Notes: generated by a model from the letters alone, not told the origin. A DNA stretch of 64,000 bases from Lycium barbarum (GCF_019175385.1 NC_083346.1:87868543-87932542); one strand, 5' to 3'; positions 10,525-23,245 are shown, numbered from the stretch's first letter. A program made the numbers and translations.

Positions 10525-12425
10525 TACAGTTCATAACATATCCAGAACAATAGCCCAAGTTCCTCTTAATTACTATGCGGAAATGAGTCCAATAGAGCAA
10601 TACAAATAGGGTTCGTGAATTATGGGCCCACCTCGGATTAAGTCGAGGTGGCGTATATAAACTATGAGCATTTAGCCTTATAGAGTCATCCATGAAGGTT
10701 TCAGGGCAATCTGGTTTGCTTTGTAGAAGTTACGGGCGTTCAAACTATGTTTCCATCAAAGCATAAGGTTCTTAGTTCAATTTCACTGAATGAATAGGGG
10801 TCAAAATCAAGCTCGGATTTCTAGGAATAGAGTTTCCCTCGAGACTCGTATCATAGCCTATTACAACTAGGACATGCCAAAAGAAAGGAAGGGTAAGCCT
10901 TACATACCTTTTCCGCTTCTTAAGCTTCTCCAAATTCGAATCCCTTTTCCTCCAAAACCTACAAATGGTCATGTTTACCAAATGTAAATTACAAAATGGT
11001 AGGAATTCAATCTTAACCAATCCTTGTCTTAATCTTTCAAATGGATTCACCTATATTCTGCCGAAATTTCGGCAGCATTTCCCCTGTAAATACATCATCC
11101 CGAGAATATGGCTCGGCCCAAATCAACATCAACAGTAATCCGGGAATTCAACCCGGCCAATCTATCAACAATACCAACAATTATTCTAATAACACTTTAA
11201 TATCAAATTCAATTCACACAATATTTCAAACAACTCAAACAAGGCTCCAACTCTCCCGAAATTGCCTCCAAATCCGAGAACTACACCAAACACATTCTTC
11301 TCTTCCAAATTCATAACTTATACCATTACCCCACACATTAACAATACAATTCTCCTAAATACAAGAATTACATAAAATTCACATAAATTTCCAAATCATC
11401 CCACAACCATCATAACATTATTTTGAGTCACTAAACTTGCACTTCTCATCACAGAATTCATAACGACGGCAACTAAAACGCTAACGACAATTTGTTTATT
11501 TTTCAACACACCAAGAGGGGCCATTCGGCCCACACCCAACACACACACCTAAGGAGAATTTTCATTCTTTTCTTCACACTACAATATTCGAAACATGCTA
11601 ATTAACATTAATTCATGACTTTCATCACAACATACACACGACCCAACCATCACACGGCCTTACTTACAACACACATTATTTTCATGATTTCCATGCATTT
11701 CTACACACCACGACATCCACAAGCATCCATAATACATAAAAGAAGATTGAATTCTTACCTTTTCATCCAAACTTCTTCACTTGGCTAAGGTCTCAAATTG
11801 ATGAAACAAGCCCTCCATCTTCCATAACAACTCCACCATGTTGTAGAGGACCCTTGAATTGGTAGGAATACAACAAGAAAATAATTTTTGGGACAAACTT
11901 TCAAGAGACAAAAATTGGAGACCGTGGCCGAAATTGGCCCTTTGGTTTTCTCCTTGTTCTTTCCTTTTTCTCTCAAGTTTTCATGAACCTTCTCAAGCCA
12001 TATGATGAATTTTCATCCATGTGCCATATTTATTAAGAGGTCATGTGCATGGCACATGCCTATCTTATTTTATTTTCCTTTCTTCTTTTCTAGAAATTTC
12101 TTCAATTTATAGCAAGGATGACTTATTTGCCATCCTTCTTCTTTTTTTTTTGGAATTTTCAAGAAACTCTTGTAAGATTCCCATTTTGCCCCTCGACTTT
12201 TCTCAATATTACTATTTTGCCCCTAACCTTCCACATTATTTTCATTGGCCATTTTGCAAATTCCTCTTTTTACCCTTTGCCTTTCCCAACATTTTCATAC
12301 TACCACTGTTCATGAATAATATTCCAAACAACTCGTACATTAAAATCATCCTTGACAATGACATTGTCCTTAACTTGCCACGACTTTCTCGAATTATCCG
12401 AACGTACGAAATACGGGATATAACA

Positions 12426-13838
12426 TGTAGGATCATCAAAGACTGACATACTCCTAGTGCTTCTAAGAGTAGAGTAATATGGAAGCTCATTTGATCGCTT
12501 GTTGGCTCATACATAGGATCATGCAAAAATGAAGAAGGAATAGCCTTAACATACCTTAACGTATCCTTAATCGTTAAACATTCTCCTTCCACGTTCACAA
12601 GATCTACATTTAAAAAGGATCATACTAAGGTTAAGTCTTATAGACACTCTTAATTCCAAACTAGAATAATTTATGAGCCAGAGAAAATTGGGCAGCATTT
12701 CCTCTGTTTTATTGACTTCTACCATATTGCAAAACAACTCCCAAACAACTATAATAACATCCACAATATCATAACCAAGTATTCACATTTCATTAGGTTT
12801 CACAATTCATTCTCACATTCAACTTATATCAACAACTTCACGTCAACCCTTTACACAATCGTACACAACACTTTCTTGTCACCGTTATTACCCTTCATAA
12901 AGAGATTATAATCATAACATTCTAACAATGATAACCCACGGTAAGTTGCTACTCAAAATATCATGAATGGTATATTTAACCTTCACCTTCTACTACCTTC
13001 CCTCATCCAAGTTATCCAACAACCAAACATTCTTAAAAACATGAAATAGTCATGGAACCTACCCTTTTATATCATAGGAATGAGCTTTGGATCAGGTTAC
13101 CAACTTGTATGAAAACCCTAGCTTCAATACCAAAAAAGATCTTGTGTTCTACAAACCCTATTGAGCCTTCCAACACTTGGATCCTTTGATTCTTACTATT
13201 TGATCCTTGATTTCTCTTGAGCTTGTGGAGAATACGTTTGAGAGAAGGTTATAGGGCTTTTAAGTCTTGGGGAAATGTTGGAAATGAGAAAATAGAATAA
13301 GGGTCATCTATTTATACAAAAAAGAAAAAGCTGCCCGTCTTGGTTATACGGGCACTTATACGGTCCGTATAACTTTACACGGTCTGTATAAGTGACCGTA
13401 TAACCCCACCATGGAAACACCCTTCTATGCCATGATTATACGGACCATTTATACAGGCCGTATAAGTTTATACGGTCTATATAAGTGGTCGTATAACCCA
13501 CAGGTTTCTGAAAACTTCTCTCGTCGATTCGCTCGACCTCCAATCTTTATGGACCCTTCTTGACACTTATAAAACCCTTCATTAACCATTTAAGGGACCT
13601 CATAACTCTATCTCAAGGTGATCCTAGGCAATGCATAGCTCAAATGATAAGAAATTTCCCAAAACATGGCTCAATCATAACTTTCTACGACGAACATACT
13701 TGTTTAGCCTTAATTGCCTTTGGAATATTAATTAGAATTATCAACCATCCTTCTTGACCTTACATGGGTTTCATGCCCACTTTTGGTTTACATTGGCATG
13801 TTCATAGTGCGAGCAATACGAAATTCCAAGGTGTAACA
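12426..13838 (-). mobile_element. Element E 3' LTR (start portion only)
   Basis: It begins TGTTACACCTTGGAATTTCG at 13838 on the minus strand and matches 20064-21435 of the E 5' LTR. It stops at 12425, where the F array begins. About 1.07 kb corresponding to 18994-20063 is absent and should lie to the left of the window if F simply inserted here. Confidence 0.85.
13308..13500 (-). promoter_or_regulatory. U3 palindrome cluster and TATA box, E 3' LTR
   Basis: A TATA box (minus strand TATAAATAG, near 13317-13309) is preceded in the sense direction by overlapping palindromes such as TTATACGGTCCGTATAA and TTATACGGCCTGTATAA variants between about 13335 and 13500. The position, just upstream of the TATA box in U3, suggests transcription-factor sites. 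That role is inferred. Confidence 0.6.
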
Positions 13839-13874
13839 TTCTCATCCCCTTAGAAACATTCGTCCTCGAATGTT
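13839..13874 (-). other. Degraded polypurine tract and palindrome of element E
   Basis: The minus strand reads AACATTCGAGGACGAATGTT, then a purine run broken by a substitution (CTAAGGGGATGAGAA). The palindrome is intact while the purine tract has decayed. Confidence 0.7.
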
Positions 13875-14040
13875 AGCTCTTGGGAATTCTAGAAACAATT
13901 CGCCAGAGTTTCCCCTGTAATATGGCACTACCATCCTGTCACAACAACCCAAAATATATCACCTCACAGGGCTACAACAATAACAACAACAACAACAACA
14001 TCCATGGCCACACACGACCAAGTAAACATCATAGGAAGCA

Positions 14041-17000
14041 TTACATACCTGAGAAAAATGGTGTCTCTGCCTGAGTCTCCCCTGGAGATGGAAATAAATG
14101 TGGGTAATTAAGCTGCATGCCTTCTTCCGCCTCCCACGTCATTTCCTCTCTGTTATTATTTCTCCGTAAGACTTTAACTGAAGCTACATCTTTGGTTCTG
14201 AGTCTCCGTACTTTCCTATCTAGAATGACAATAGGAACTTCTTCATATGACAATTGCTCGGTGACTTGAACATCATCCACAGGTATAATTCTAGAAGGAT
14301 CACCAACGCACTTACGAAGTATCGACACATGAAAAATCGGATGCACCAACTCCAGCGCAAAAGGTAGCTCTAACTCATATGCCACCTTACCCACTGTACG
14401 AATAATCCTATATGGCCCGATGTACCAAGGACTCAACTTAGCTTTCTTGGTGAATCTCATCACTCCTTTCATAGGCGAAACCTTCAGGAAAACCTAATCG
14501 CCTACTTCAAATTCCAAATTGCGTCGTCGATTATCTGCATAGGATTTATGTCGACTCTGAGCCGCTAGCAATCTTTGCTAAATTACTTTCACTTTGCCAA
14601 CTGCCTGTTGTATCGAATCTGGGCCAACTAACTGATTTTCTCCAATACCAATCCATCCTATAGGAGATCTACATCTTCATCCATACAAAGCCTCATAAGG
14701 AGCCATTTGAATACTGGAATGGTAACTGTTATTGTAAGAAAATTCAATAAGAGGCAAATGGTCATCCTAACTGCCTTGAAAATCAAGCACACAAGCTCTC
14801 AACATATCTTCAAGTGCCTGTATAGTACGCTCTGCCTGTCCATCTGTCTGCTAGTGAAATGCAGTACTAAGACTCACCTGATTCCCCAATCCATCCTGAA
14901 AAGATCTCGAGAAATTAGCTGTGAACTGTGCCCCTCTATCTGAGATAATGGCTATAAGGACACCGTGAAGTCGTACAATTTCCTTAAGATAAAGCTTCGC
15001 GTAATCTTCAGCTGAGTAAGTAGTTCTGACGGGTAAGAAATGAGATGATTTTTTTAGCCTATCAACTATGACCCTTATTGAATCATGCTTCCACTGAGTA
15101 CGGGGCAAACCTGTAATGAAATCCATATTAATTACCTCCCACATCCACGTCAGGATCTCCATAGCCTGTAATAAATCTCCAGGGTTCTGATGCTTTATTT
15201 TAACTTGCTGACAATTCAGACATTGAGCAACAGACTCCGTTATATCTCTCTTCATGCCATCCCACCAATACACTTCCTTGAGATCATGATACATCTTGGT
15301 TGTGCCCGGATGGGTAGAATAGCGAGAATAATGGGCTTCCCCCATAAGCTGCTGATGGAGGCCTGCAACATTAGGAACACACAGTCTACCTCGATATCTG
15401 AACACTCCATCTCCTGTAATCACAAAAGGTGTCTTTTCCTTTTGAGGCATTGTATCCCGATAATGTATTAGAACAGGATCCTAGTACTGATGCTCCTTTA
15501 TCTCTGCCACCAAAGATGACATCGCTGTATCCTGAACTATAAATCCTGTCTCACTCGAGTCTATCAACCGAACTCCAAGGCTAGCTAATCGGCAAAATTC
15601 ACGGACTATCTCTCTTTTCTCCGGCTGCACATCGGTTAGACTACCCATCGGCTACTACATAGGCCATTCCAGGATGGTACAAAATGTCAACATCATAGTC
15701 CTTTAGCAACTCTATCCCTCATCTCAGACGTAAATTCAAGTCCTTCTGCTTAAAGATATACTGGAGGCTCTTGTGATCAGTATAGATATCAATATGGGCA
15801 CAATATAAATAATGGCTCCATAATTTCAAAGCATGGATCATCATAGCTAGCTCAACATCATGAGTTAGATAGTTATTCTCGTGTTTCTTCAGCTGTCTAG
15901 ACACATAGGTAACAAACTTACTGTGCTGCATCAATACACATCCCAAACCAATACCCGAAGGGACACAATATATCACATAGCCATCTGCTCTTTCTGGAAG
16001 AGTCAAGATGGGTACTGAGGTAAACTTATCCTTCAATATCTGAAAACTCCGCTCATATGCATCTGTCCACTGGAACTTAACAGATTTCTGAGTCAGCTTG
16101 GTCAATAGGGTTGAAAGAGAAGAAAACCCTTCTACGAACTTTGTGTTATAACCAGCCAAACCAAAGAAACTACGTATTTCTGTTGGTGTCGTGGGCCTTG
16201 GCCAATTCTTTACAGCTTCAATCTTTTAAGTATCCACTCTAATGCCTTCATCTGAAATAATGTGGCCAAGAAAAGCTACAGAGTTAACCAAAACTCACAG
16301 TTGGAGAATTTGCCATACAACACTATGTGTCATAGGATTTTAAGCACTACTCATAAATGTTCTACATGATCTGCCTCTGACGGCAAATAGACAAGAATAT
16401 CATGTATAAACACAATCATGAACATATCTAGGAAAGGCCTGAATACGCGATTCAACAAGTCCATGAACACAACTGGAGTATTAGTTAACCCGAACGACAT
16501 AACACGGAACTCATAGTGCCCATATCTAGTCCGGAATGCCATTTTTGGAATGTCTTCCTCCTTCACCCTAACCTGATGATACCCCGATCTCAAGTCTATT
16601 TTCGAGAAATATTTGGCGCCTCGTATCTGATCAAACAAGTCATCAATTCTCGGAAGCGGATAATTATTCTTCACAGTCACTTTATTCAATTTCCTATAGT
16701 CAATACACATTCGCAAGGAGCCATCCTTATTTTTTACAAATAATACCAGTGCTCCCCATGGTGATGTACTGGGACTGATAAAACCCTTCTCAAGTAAATC
16801 CCTCAACTGCTCCTTTAATTCTTACAACTCCGCAGGTGCTATACTATAAGGAGGAATAGATATTGGCTGAGTATCTGGTTATAGATAAATAGTAAAATCA
16901 ATCTCTCGCTCTGGCGGAATGCCTGGAAGCTCATCTAGAAAAACCACTGGGAATTCATTAACAACAGGGATAGACTGAAGGGTCGGTGACTCTGCTTGTA

Positions 17001-17570
17001 CGTCCTGAACCCGAACCAAGTGATAAATGTACCCCTTTCTAATCATATTCCTTGCTTTAAGGTAGGAAATAAACCGACATCTCGACGAAGCAGCCTTGCC
17101 CTTCCACTCAAGGACTGGCTCGCCCGGAAACTAGAATCGAACTACCTTCGTTCTGCAATCACCATTTGCGTAACAGGAACCAACCAATCCATACCCATGA
17201 TCACATTGAAATCAATCATATCTAACTCAATCAAATCTGCTAAGGTACGGTGATTACAAACTATCACTACACAACCTCGATATATCTGCCTAGCAATAAC
17301 TGGATCACCGACTAGTGTCGACATCTCAAATGGCTTAATCGACTCAGGTTTTATCTCAAACTTGCCGGCGACAATTGGAGTGACATATGATAAAGTGGAA
17401 CCTAGGTCAATCAGTGCATACATATCATAGGATAAGAGTGATAATATACATGTGACGACATCAGGAGATAACTCACGATTCTGCCTATCAGCTAGTGCAT
17501 ACACGCGGTGCTGAGGACCGCTCGAGTTGGATGCTCAACTCCTCCTTCTATCTCACCCTGCTGGCGTCTG
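14041..17570 (-). pseudogene. Element E pol remnant (protease, RT, RNase H, integrase, chromodomain)
   Basis: This is the polyprotein gene of a Tekay-like chromovirus, broken into several frames. In sense order: aspartic protease (17504-17142, LGSTLSYVT near the active site); reverse transcriptase (16806-16351), where the first aspartate of the catalytic FIDD-type motif reads His (FIHD, near 16403); RNase H (16159-15719, [15 protein letters not shown]); integrase with an HHCC zinc region and core (15450-14851, MDFITGL, SDRGAQF); and a C-terminal part (14472-14041) with the GPY motif (YIGPYRII) and a chromodomain-like tail (DRKVRRLRTKDVASVKV). Several stops and frame changes separate the blocks, so it makes no working enzyme. 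Family assignment is firm; exact domain limits are approximate. Confidence 0.9.
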
Positions 17571-18791
17571 GAAAGCTTGCCCAGAAGGGCGTATGGTAGA
17601 AAACGAACCAGCCATAGACCCCGTAGGCTGAACCATACCCCCACTCTCTCTCATTGGACACTGTTGCATCCTATGACCTGGCTGGCCACAAGCATGACAA
17701 ACATCTGATCCTAGCCGACACGGAGCTGCGTGTAACTTGCCACACTGGGCACACTGTGGCAAAGAGGGTCTCATCTGGCCTAACTCCGGTCTATGCTGAG
17801 AACCCGAAGCTCTAGAACTCTGACCCGTTCTGGAATAAGAAGGCCGATCAAATCTTGAACCTGAAAACCGCGAAGGTGCACTCCCTTCTGAATAGAATGG
17901 GTATCGGGGATACTGTTATCTCTGTCCTCCCCTGGACTCACCCCCAATATCTAAAGATCTGGCCCTCTTGCCATGGCCTCGATCATGGTCATGCTTTGTC
18001 CTACGGTGATGCTTGCGGTCCCTCAAATTATGTGCATATGCCTGTATACGGGAAATATCCATGCCCGGCTGCAATGCGGCAGTTGTACAAGCTTCTATCA
18101 AATGCGGCCCTAAACTCGCCACAAAATGATGAACTCTGTCCTCCATCTCAGCTACCATGGCTGGGGTATATCTAGCCATAAAATCAAAATACACACAATA
18201 CTCTTGACACCCATACTGCCCTGCACGATACGCAAAGACCTATCTGCTTGGGCTCGCCTGACCTCAAGAGGTAAATAATGGCGAATAAAAGCATCTGAGA
18301 ACTCTCGCCAAATAGCTGGAGGGGAATTCTCTCCCCTCGATAGCTCCCAAGTCTGATACAACTGTACTACATATCACGAAGCCTATATGAAGCCAACTCC
18401 ACAGACTCGACCTCATCTGCGTGCATAACCCTCAAGGTCCTCTGGATACTATCAATGAAGTCCTGGGGGTGAGTATTTTGCTTTATCACCAAAACTCTGG
18501 AGGGTCTAATCCGAGGAAAGTCTTAACCCTCGAACTACCAGCCCTATCTGTCAGATCAACACCAACCCCCTGTCACTGAGCCTGGGCGACTACCAATCTA
18601 GTCAATGATTGTACAGCATCTCGCACATCCTAGCCCGGTGCATCTGGCTGAGGAAGTGGGGCGGGTGCTGGAGGAGGAGTATATGAAGTCTGAGATGGGC
18701 TCTCACTATGAGTAGCCTGCTGGATACAGCTAGTGGCCTCACCAGACACTCTCTTGCCCTTCTGGGCAGCTGTAGCTTTCTTGCAAGGCAT
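17571..18791 (-). pseudogene. Element E gag remnant
   Basis: The likely start is the ATG at 18791, giving MPCKKATAAQKGK, which matches the basic gag N-termini of A, B and G here. The capsid part is spread over 18361-17916 in two frames (AIWREFSDAFIRHYLP, YTPAMVAEMEDRVHHFV). A zinc knuckle of CX2CX4HX4C form (CHACGQPGHRMQQC, near 17700) precedes a Gly/Gln-rich linker into protease. Frameshifts near 18350 and 18190 and several stops disable it. In a live element Gag would form the virus-like particle and package the RNA. Confidence 0.85.
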
Positions 18792-18976
18792 AGCTGAAAT
18801 CAGAACAAATCATTAGAAGGCGAACTCTTAACATACGGCTCTATCACACGATCTAAGAGAGAAGGAATGACAATTTCCTGAATGTCCTCCTACCTCTTAT
18901 TTATAAGTGTGGTGCACAACACACCCATAAACAAGACTCTACTAGACATGGTCTGTAGACAACCCTAGGGCGGAAC

Positions 18977-18989
18977 TGCTCTGATACCA
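18977..18989 (-). other. Primer-binding site, initiator tRNA-Met type (element E)
   Basis: Minus strand TGGTATCAGAGCA, four bases from the LTR end at 18994. Confidence 0.9.
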
Positions 18990-19307
18990 CTTCTATCATG
19001 ACCCAAACCGATGATTCGTGACACGAGTGTCTGACCGCTAGTGACCAAACACCCCTGTACTCATATCTGAACCATACTGAACATCAAGGGCCCATAAGTG
19101 ACTTAGACTGATATCAAACTGCCTCATAAAAGAGCGACATAATGAACTCTGCACATTTACATACGTACAAGCTGAAGGAGCAGTGCAAGCCGACTAGGCC
19201 GCTACATATACTGTACACAAAAGAATAGGAGCTGACTAGGCTACATAATCTGACATACACATACATCTGTCTACAGACCTCTACTGGAATATCAAACTGT
19301 AGAAAGG

Positions 19308-19325
19308 ACGGGACAGGGCCCCGTC
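19308..19325 (-). other. Conserved downstream hairpin, E 5' LTR
   Basis: The minus strand reads GACGGGGCCCTGTCCCGTC, a 6-bp perfectly paired stem (GACGGG/CCCGTC). It is the counterpart of GCGGG/CCCGC in element A. Confidence 0.55.
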
Positions 19326-19460
19326 ATACCCATATGCATATACATATCCAAAAGAATGGCATATCAAAAGAGACTGCAGCTCCGAATCAAATGAAGCGCA
19401 CCAACAACTGCTGGATGTAGAGGTCCTATGGAGCTGGACCACCTGTCTGTCTACCTGAAC

Positions 19461-19518
19461 CTGCGGGCATGAACGCAGTCCCCCGAGCAATAGGGGAGTC
19501 AGTACGGATAGTGTACTG
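19461..19518 (-). other. Triple stem-loop module, E 5' LTR
   Basis: On the minus strand: AGTACac/GTACT, TCCCC/GGGGA around TATTGCTCG, then CTGCG/CGCAG. The middle stem has a T-A pair where B, C and H have C-G. Confidence 0.6.
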
Positions 19519-20984
19519 AGTATGTAAGGCATAAGGGCAACATAAGTATAAGCATGTTAATCACGTACAAAATCTGGAACTCAAAGCTAAACTGACTGTC
19601 TGCATAGAATTGTATGACAAAGTATCTGTATAACTGACAATGCCTCTGTGGGCGCATAATACGCATGTTCTCAATGATAATCATGCTCATGTATATAAAT
19701 ATAGGTCATAGTGCTGAGGACGTTCAGCCTGATCCATATATCATATAATAGTGCCGATGAACGTACGACCCGGTACATATATCATCATCAAGGTGTACCA
19801 GCTGATTAGGTGGTAATGCGTATATAACGCCTATCCCTTTCCGCATACCCCATATACATATAGTATTCACGTATATAACGCCTTCTGGTCACGGGTCAAT
19901 ATGCATATGAATATATGAATATATGAATGCAATGTATGTATAAACTGAGTACATAAAACTCTCGGAGTGACACATGGTCGTACTATCTCCGATAAACATC
20001 TTTTAAGCTAAAATCATCAATATAAGAAATCTCAAGACCCATGAATAGAACGAACAATCATACGGGGTATAGGAGCATCAAAGAATGACATACTCCTAGT
20101 GCTTCTTAGAGTAGAGTATTATGAAAGCTCATTTGATCGCTTGTTGGCTCATAACATAGGATCATACAAAATTAAGAAGGAATACCCTTAACATACCTTA
20201 ACGTCTCCTTAATCGTTTAACGTTCTCCTTCCATGTTCACAAGATCTACATTTAAAAGGGATCATACTCAGGTTAAGTCTTAAAGACACTCTTGAGTCCA
20301 AACTAGAATAATTCATGAGCTAGAGAAAATTGGGCAGCATTTACGTTGTTTTATTGACTTTTATTATATTGTAAAAGAACTCCCAAACAACTATAATAAC
20401 ATCCACAATATAATAACCTTGTAGTCATATTTCATTAGGTTTCACAATTCATTCTCACTTTCAACATATATCAACAACTTCACGTCAACCCTTTACGCAA
20501 TCGCACACAATACTTTCTTGTCACTGTTTTTACCCTTCATAAAGAGATTAACATCATAACATTCTAACAATGATAACCCAAGGTAAGTTGCTACTCAAAA
20601 TATCATGAATTGTACAATTGACCTTCACCTTCTACTACCTTCCCTCGTCCATGTTATCCACAAACCAAACATTTTTAAAAACATGAAATAGTCATGGAAA
20701 CTAACCTTTTATATCATAGGAATGAGCTTTGGATCAGGTTACCAACTTGTATAGAAACCCTAGCTTCAATACAAAAGAAGATCTTGAGTTCTACAAACCC
20801 TATTGAGCCTTCCAATACTTGGATCCTTTGATTCTTGCTATTTGATCCTTGATTTCTCTTGAGCTGGTGGAGAATAAGTTTGAGAGAAGGTTCTAGGGCT
20901 TTTAAGTCTTGGGGAAAAGTTGGAAATGAGAAAATAGAACAAGGGTCATATATTTTTTTTTTAAAAAATTTTTGCCCGTCTTGG

Positions 20985-21105
20985 TTTTACGGACACTTAT
21001 ACGGTCCGTATAAGTGATCGTATAAACCAACCATGGAAGTACCCTTATCTGCCATGGTTATACGGACCATTATAACTTTATACGGTCCGTATAACCCACA
21101 GTTTT
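20985..21105 (-). promoter_or_regulatory. U3 palindrome cluster, E 5' LTR
   Basis: Copies of TTATACGGTCCGTATAA-like palindromes, fewer and more eroded than in the E 3' LTR. The TATA region just downstream in the sense direction has turned into an A/T run (near 20950), so this promoter is probably damaged. Confidence 0.55.
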
Positions 21106-21799
21106 TTGAAAACTTCTCTCATGGATTCACTAGACCTCCAATCATTATGGAGCCTTTTGACACTTATAAAACACTTCATTAACCATCTAAGGGACCTCAT
21201 AACTCTCTCTCAGTGTGATTTTAGGCAATGCATAGCTCGAATGATACGAAATTTCCGAAAACATGGCTCAACCTTAACTTTCTCCGGCGAACTTACTTCT
21301 TTAGCCTCAATTGCCTTTGGAATCTTAATTAGAATTATCAACCATCCTTCTTCACCTTACTAGGGTTTCATGCCAACTTTAGGTTTACATTGGAATGTTC
21401 ATAGTGCCAGCATCACGAAATTCCAAGGTGTAACAAGTTTTTATGCTAAAGTTATGTTATACCTCAGAAATTGCGTAGGTGTTGCCTCATGGATAGGCTA
21501 ATGTGATCTTAAGGTAATTATGAAATCCCTATGAGTTTAAGCGAAGGATTAGATAGCTTGAGGTTCATACAATAAGATTTTGAAGTTCTATGAATATGTG
21601 ATGTTTAGTTTGTTGGATGGAGCGAAACATAAGTCGTGTTCGGAAAGGTTCCGCTACGATTGAGCTAATGTTTATGTGGTGATGTTTTAAAGGGCTATTA
21701 TAGAGCCTATTATATGGTTAATGAAGTATAATACAAGTGTTAAGAAGGTTCCATAAGGATTGAAGATCGAACGAAATGACGGAAACCATTTTAGAGGAA

Positions 21800-21973
21800 T
21801 GGAGTTATACGACCACTTATACGGTCCGTATAAGGTGTCCGTATAACTCCCAGCAGGGAGATTATTTTCTGGTTCACGAACCACGACCACTTATACGGAC
21901 CATACAATACTATACGGACTGTATAAGTGTCCGTGGAAGTCCCGACGGGCAGATTTTTAGTGTTTGTATAAAT
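21800..21973 (+). promoter_or_regulatory. U3 palindrome cluster and TATA box, A 5' LTR
   Basis: Four or more related sites around CTTATACGGTCCGTATAA, in both orientations, precede a good TATA box (TATAAAT, 21967-21973). The same arrangement is at 38790-38975 in the 3' LTR, so the cluster predates insertion. Confidence 0.65.
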
Positions 21974-23109
21974 GGATGCCTTGGGTTCTTTTACTTCATT
22001 TTTCATATTCTACAAGTGTAGAGAGCTCAAAAACCCTTATCTAAGCATATTCCACTCAAGTCTAAGAGAACACAAAGATCAAAGACTAGAATCAAGTGTT
22101 TGTGTGTTAGAAAGCTTCCAAGGGTTAGAGGACCACAAGAAATTCCATTGGAAGAGAACTACGGTTTGGTTCAAGTGAAGTATTTCCACTCAAGATTCAT
22201 TCCCACACCATATAAGGTAATTTTTATGGTATTTCCATGTTGATTAAGGTGTTCGAAGGTTGAAACACTTGGATTGTAGAAGAATATAGAGAATGGGTCT
22301 TGAATGTGGGAATAGTGTCATCTTTGAGTAATAGCTTGGGTTGAGTAATGATTCTTGATATGCTATGATTATAATCATGTTATAAATTACATTAAGAACA
22401 TGGGATAGACATTGCATATGAGTGGATATAATAGTGTGCTATGACTATGGATATGGATGATTGGAAATGAATTGAGAAGTAAGGATAATGTAGGTGAATA
22501 AAGAGTATTATTATGATGTTGTCAATGTTACTATCGATGTTTTGGGAGTTGATATATGATATGGAAGAAGTCGTGTAAATAAAGGAGATGCAGTCCAATT
22601 TTCTCTAGTTTTAGTCATGTATGTTAAGCTATCGATTTTCTAATGAGAGTATAACTCTAATGAAGGTAGAAACGTGAGCATTGAAGGAGAACGTGCAGGT
22701 GATAGAATTGTTGAACGGAAAGGTATGTAAGGCTAACCCTTCTTTCATAAGGCATGGTTCTTTGGCCAAATATCTATTCTTCTTTGAGGCTATGATGCGT
22801 TCCAAATGATTCTATCTTCAAAAAGCTACAAAGCTTATAATCCTTGATATGTATTATGATTGTACTAAATTACTCATATGATGAATAATCCTATAAGGAT
22901 AGATGTAATGAATGACGATAATGGTAATGATGATAATGATGACTACGATAATAGCGATAACGATAATGATGACGATGATAGTAGTGATAATGCTAAAGAT
23001 GCCTATGAACTTATATGTATGTGTGCCTATGTATGGCTATTATGAAACCCCGAGCTTAAATGGCCGAGTAGAATATATAGATGTATATACATCATGCGCG
23101 CGTACCACT

Positions 23110-23245
23110 GCAGTTGGGTACGGATAACACTGAGCCTTGGTAGGGCCAGGTATGTGCAACACTGAGCCTTGGTTGGCCAGGTATGTATGATCACCGAGCC
23201 AAACCATGGTCGGGTACGTGAAACACCGAACCTTCGTGGTCGGGT
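23110..23245 (+). repeat. Repeated hairpin units, A 5' LTR
   Basis: About four units of 35 to 40 bases, for example CACTGAGCCTTGGTTGGCC followed by AGGTATGT, and CACCGAGCCAAACCATGGTC followed by GGGTACG. Each unit contains a short inverted repeat. The 3' LTR equivalent is near 42960-43105. Confidence 0.6.

Larger units (their letters stand above)
8898..12425 (-). mobile_element. Family F LTR copy 3 (complete)
   Basis: A complete 3528-bp LTR, TGTTATATCCCG at 12425 to TGACA at 8898, with both terminal dinucleotides intact. It is the 5' LTR of the array. Beyond 12425 the sequence changes directly to the interior of an E-type LTR, so the array was inserted there. It contains the same ordered blocks as LTR 2. 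Confidence 0.9.
18994..21435 (-). mobile_element. Element E 5' LTR
   Basis: It begins TGTTACACCTTGGAATTTCG at 21435 and ends at 18994, where the terminal dinucleotide is mutated (plus strand TATCATGACC). It is 2442 bp long. It pairs with the partial 3' LTR at 12426-13838. The bases following 21435 are AGTTT, the expected target duplication; its partner would lie left of the window. Confidence 0.85.
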
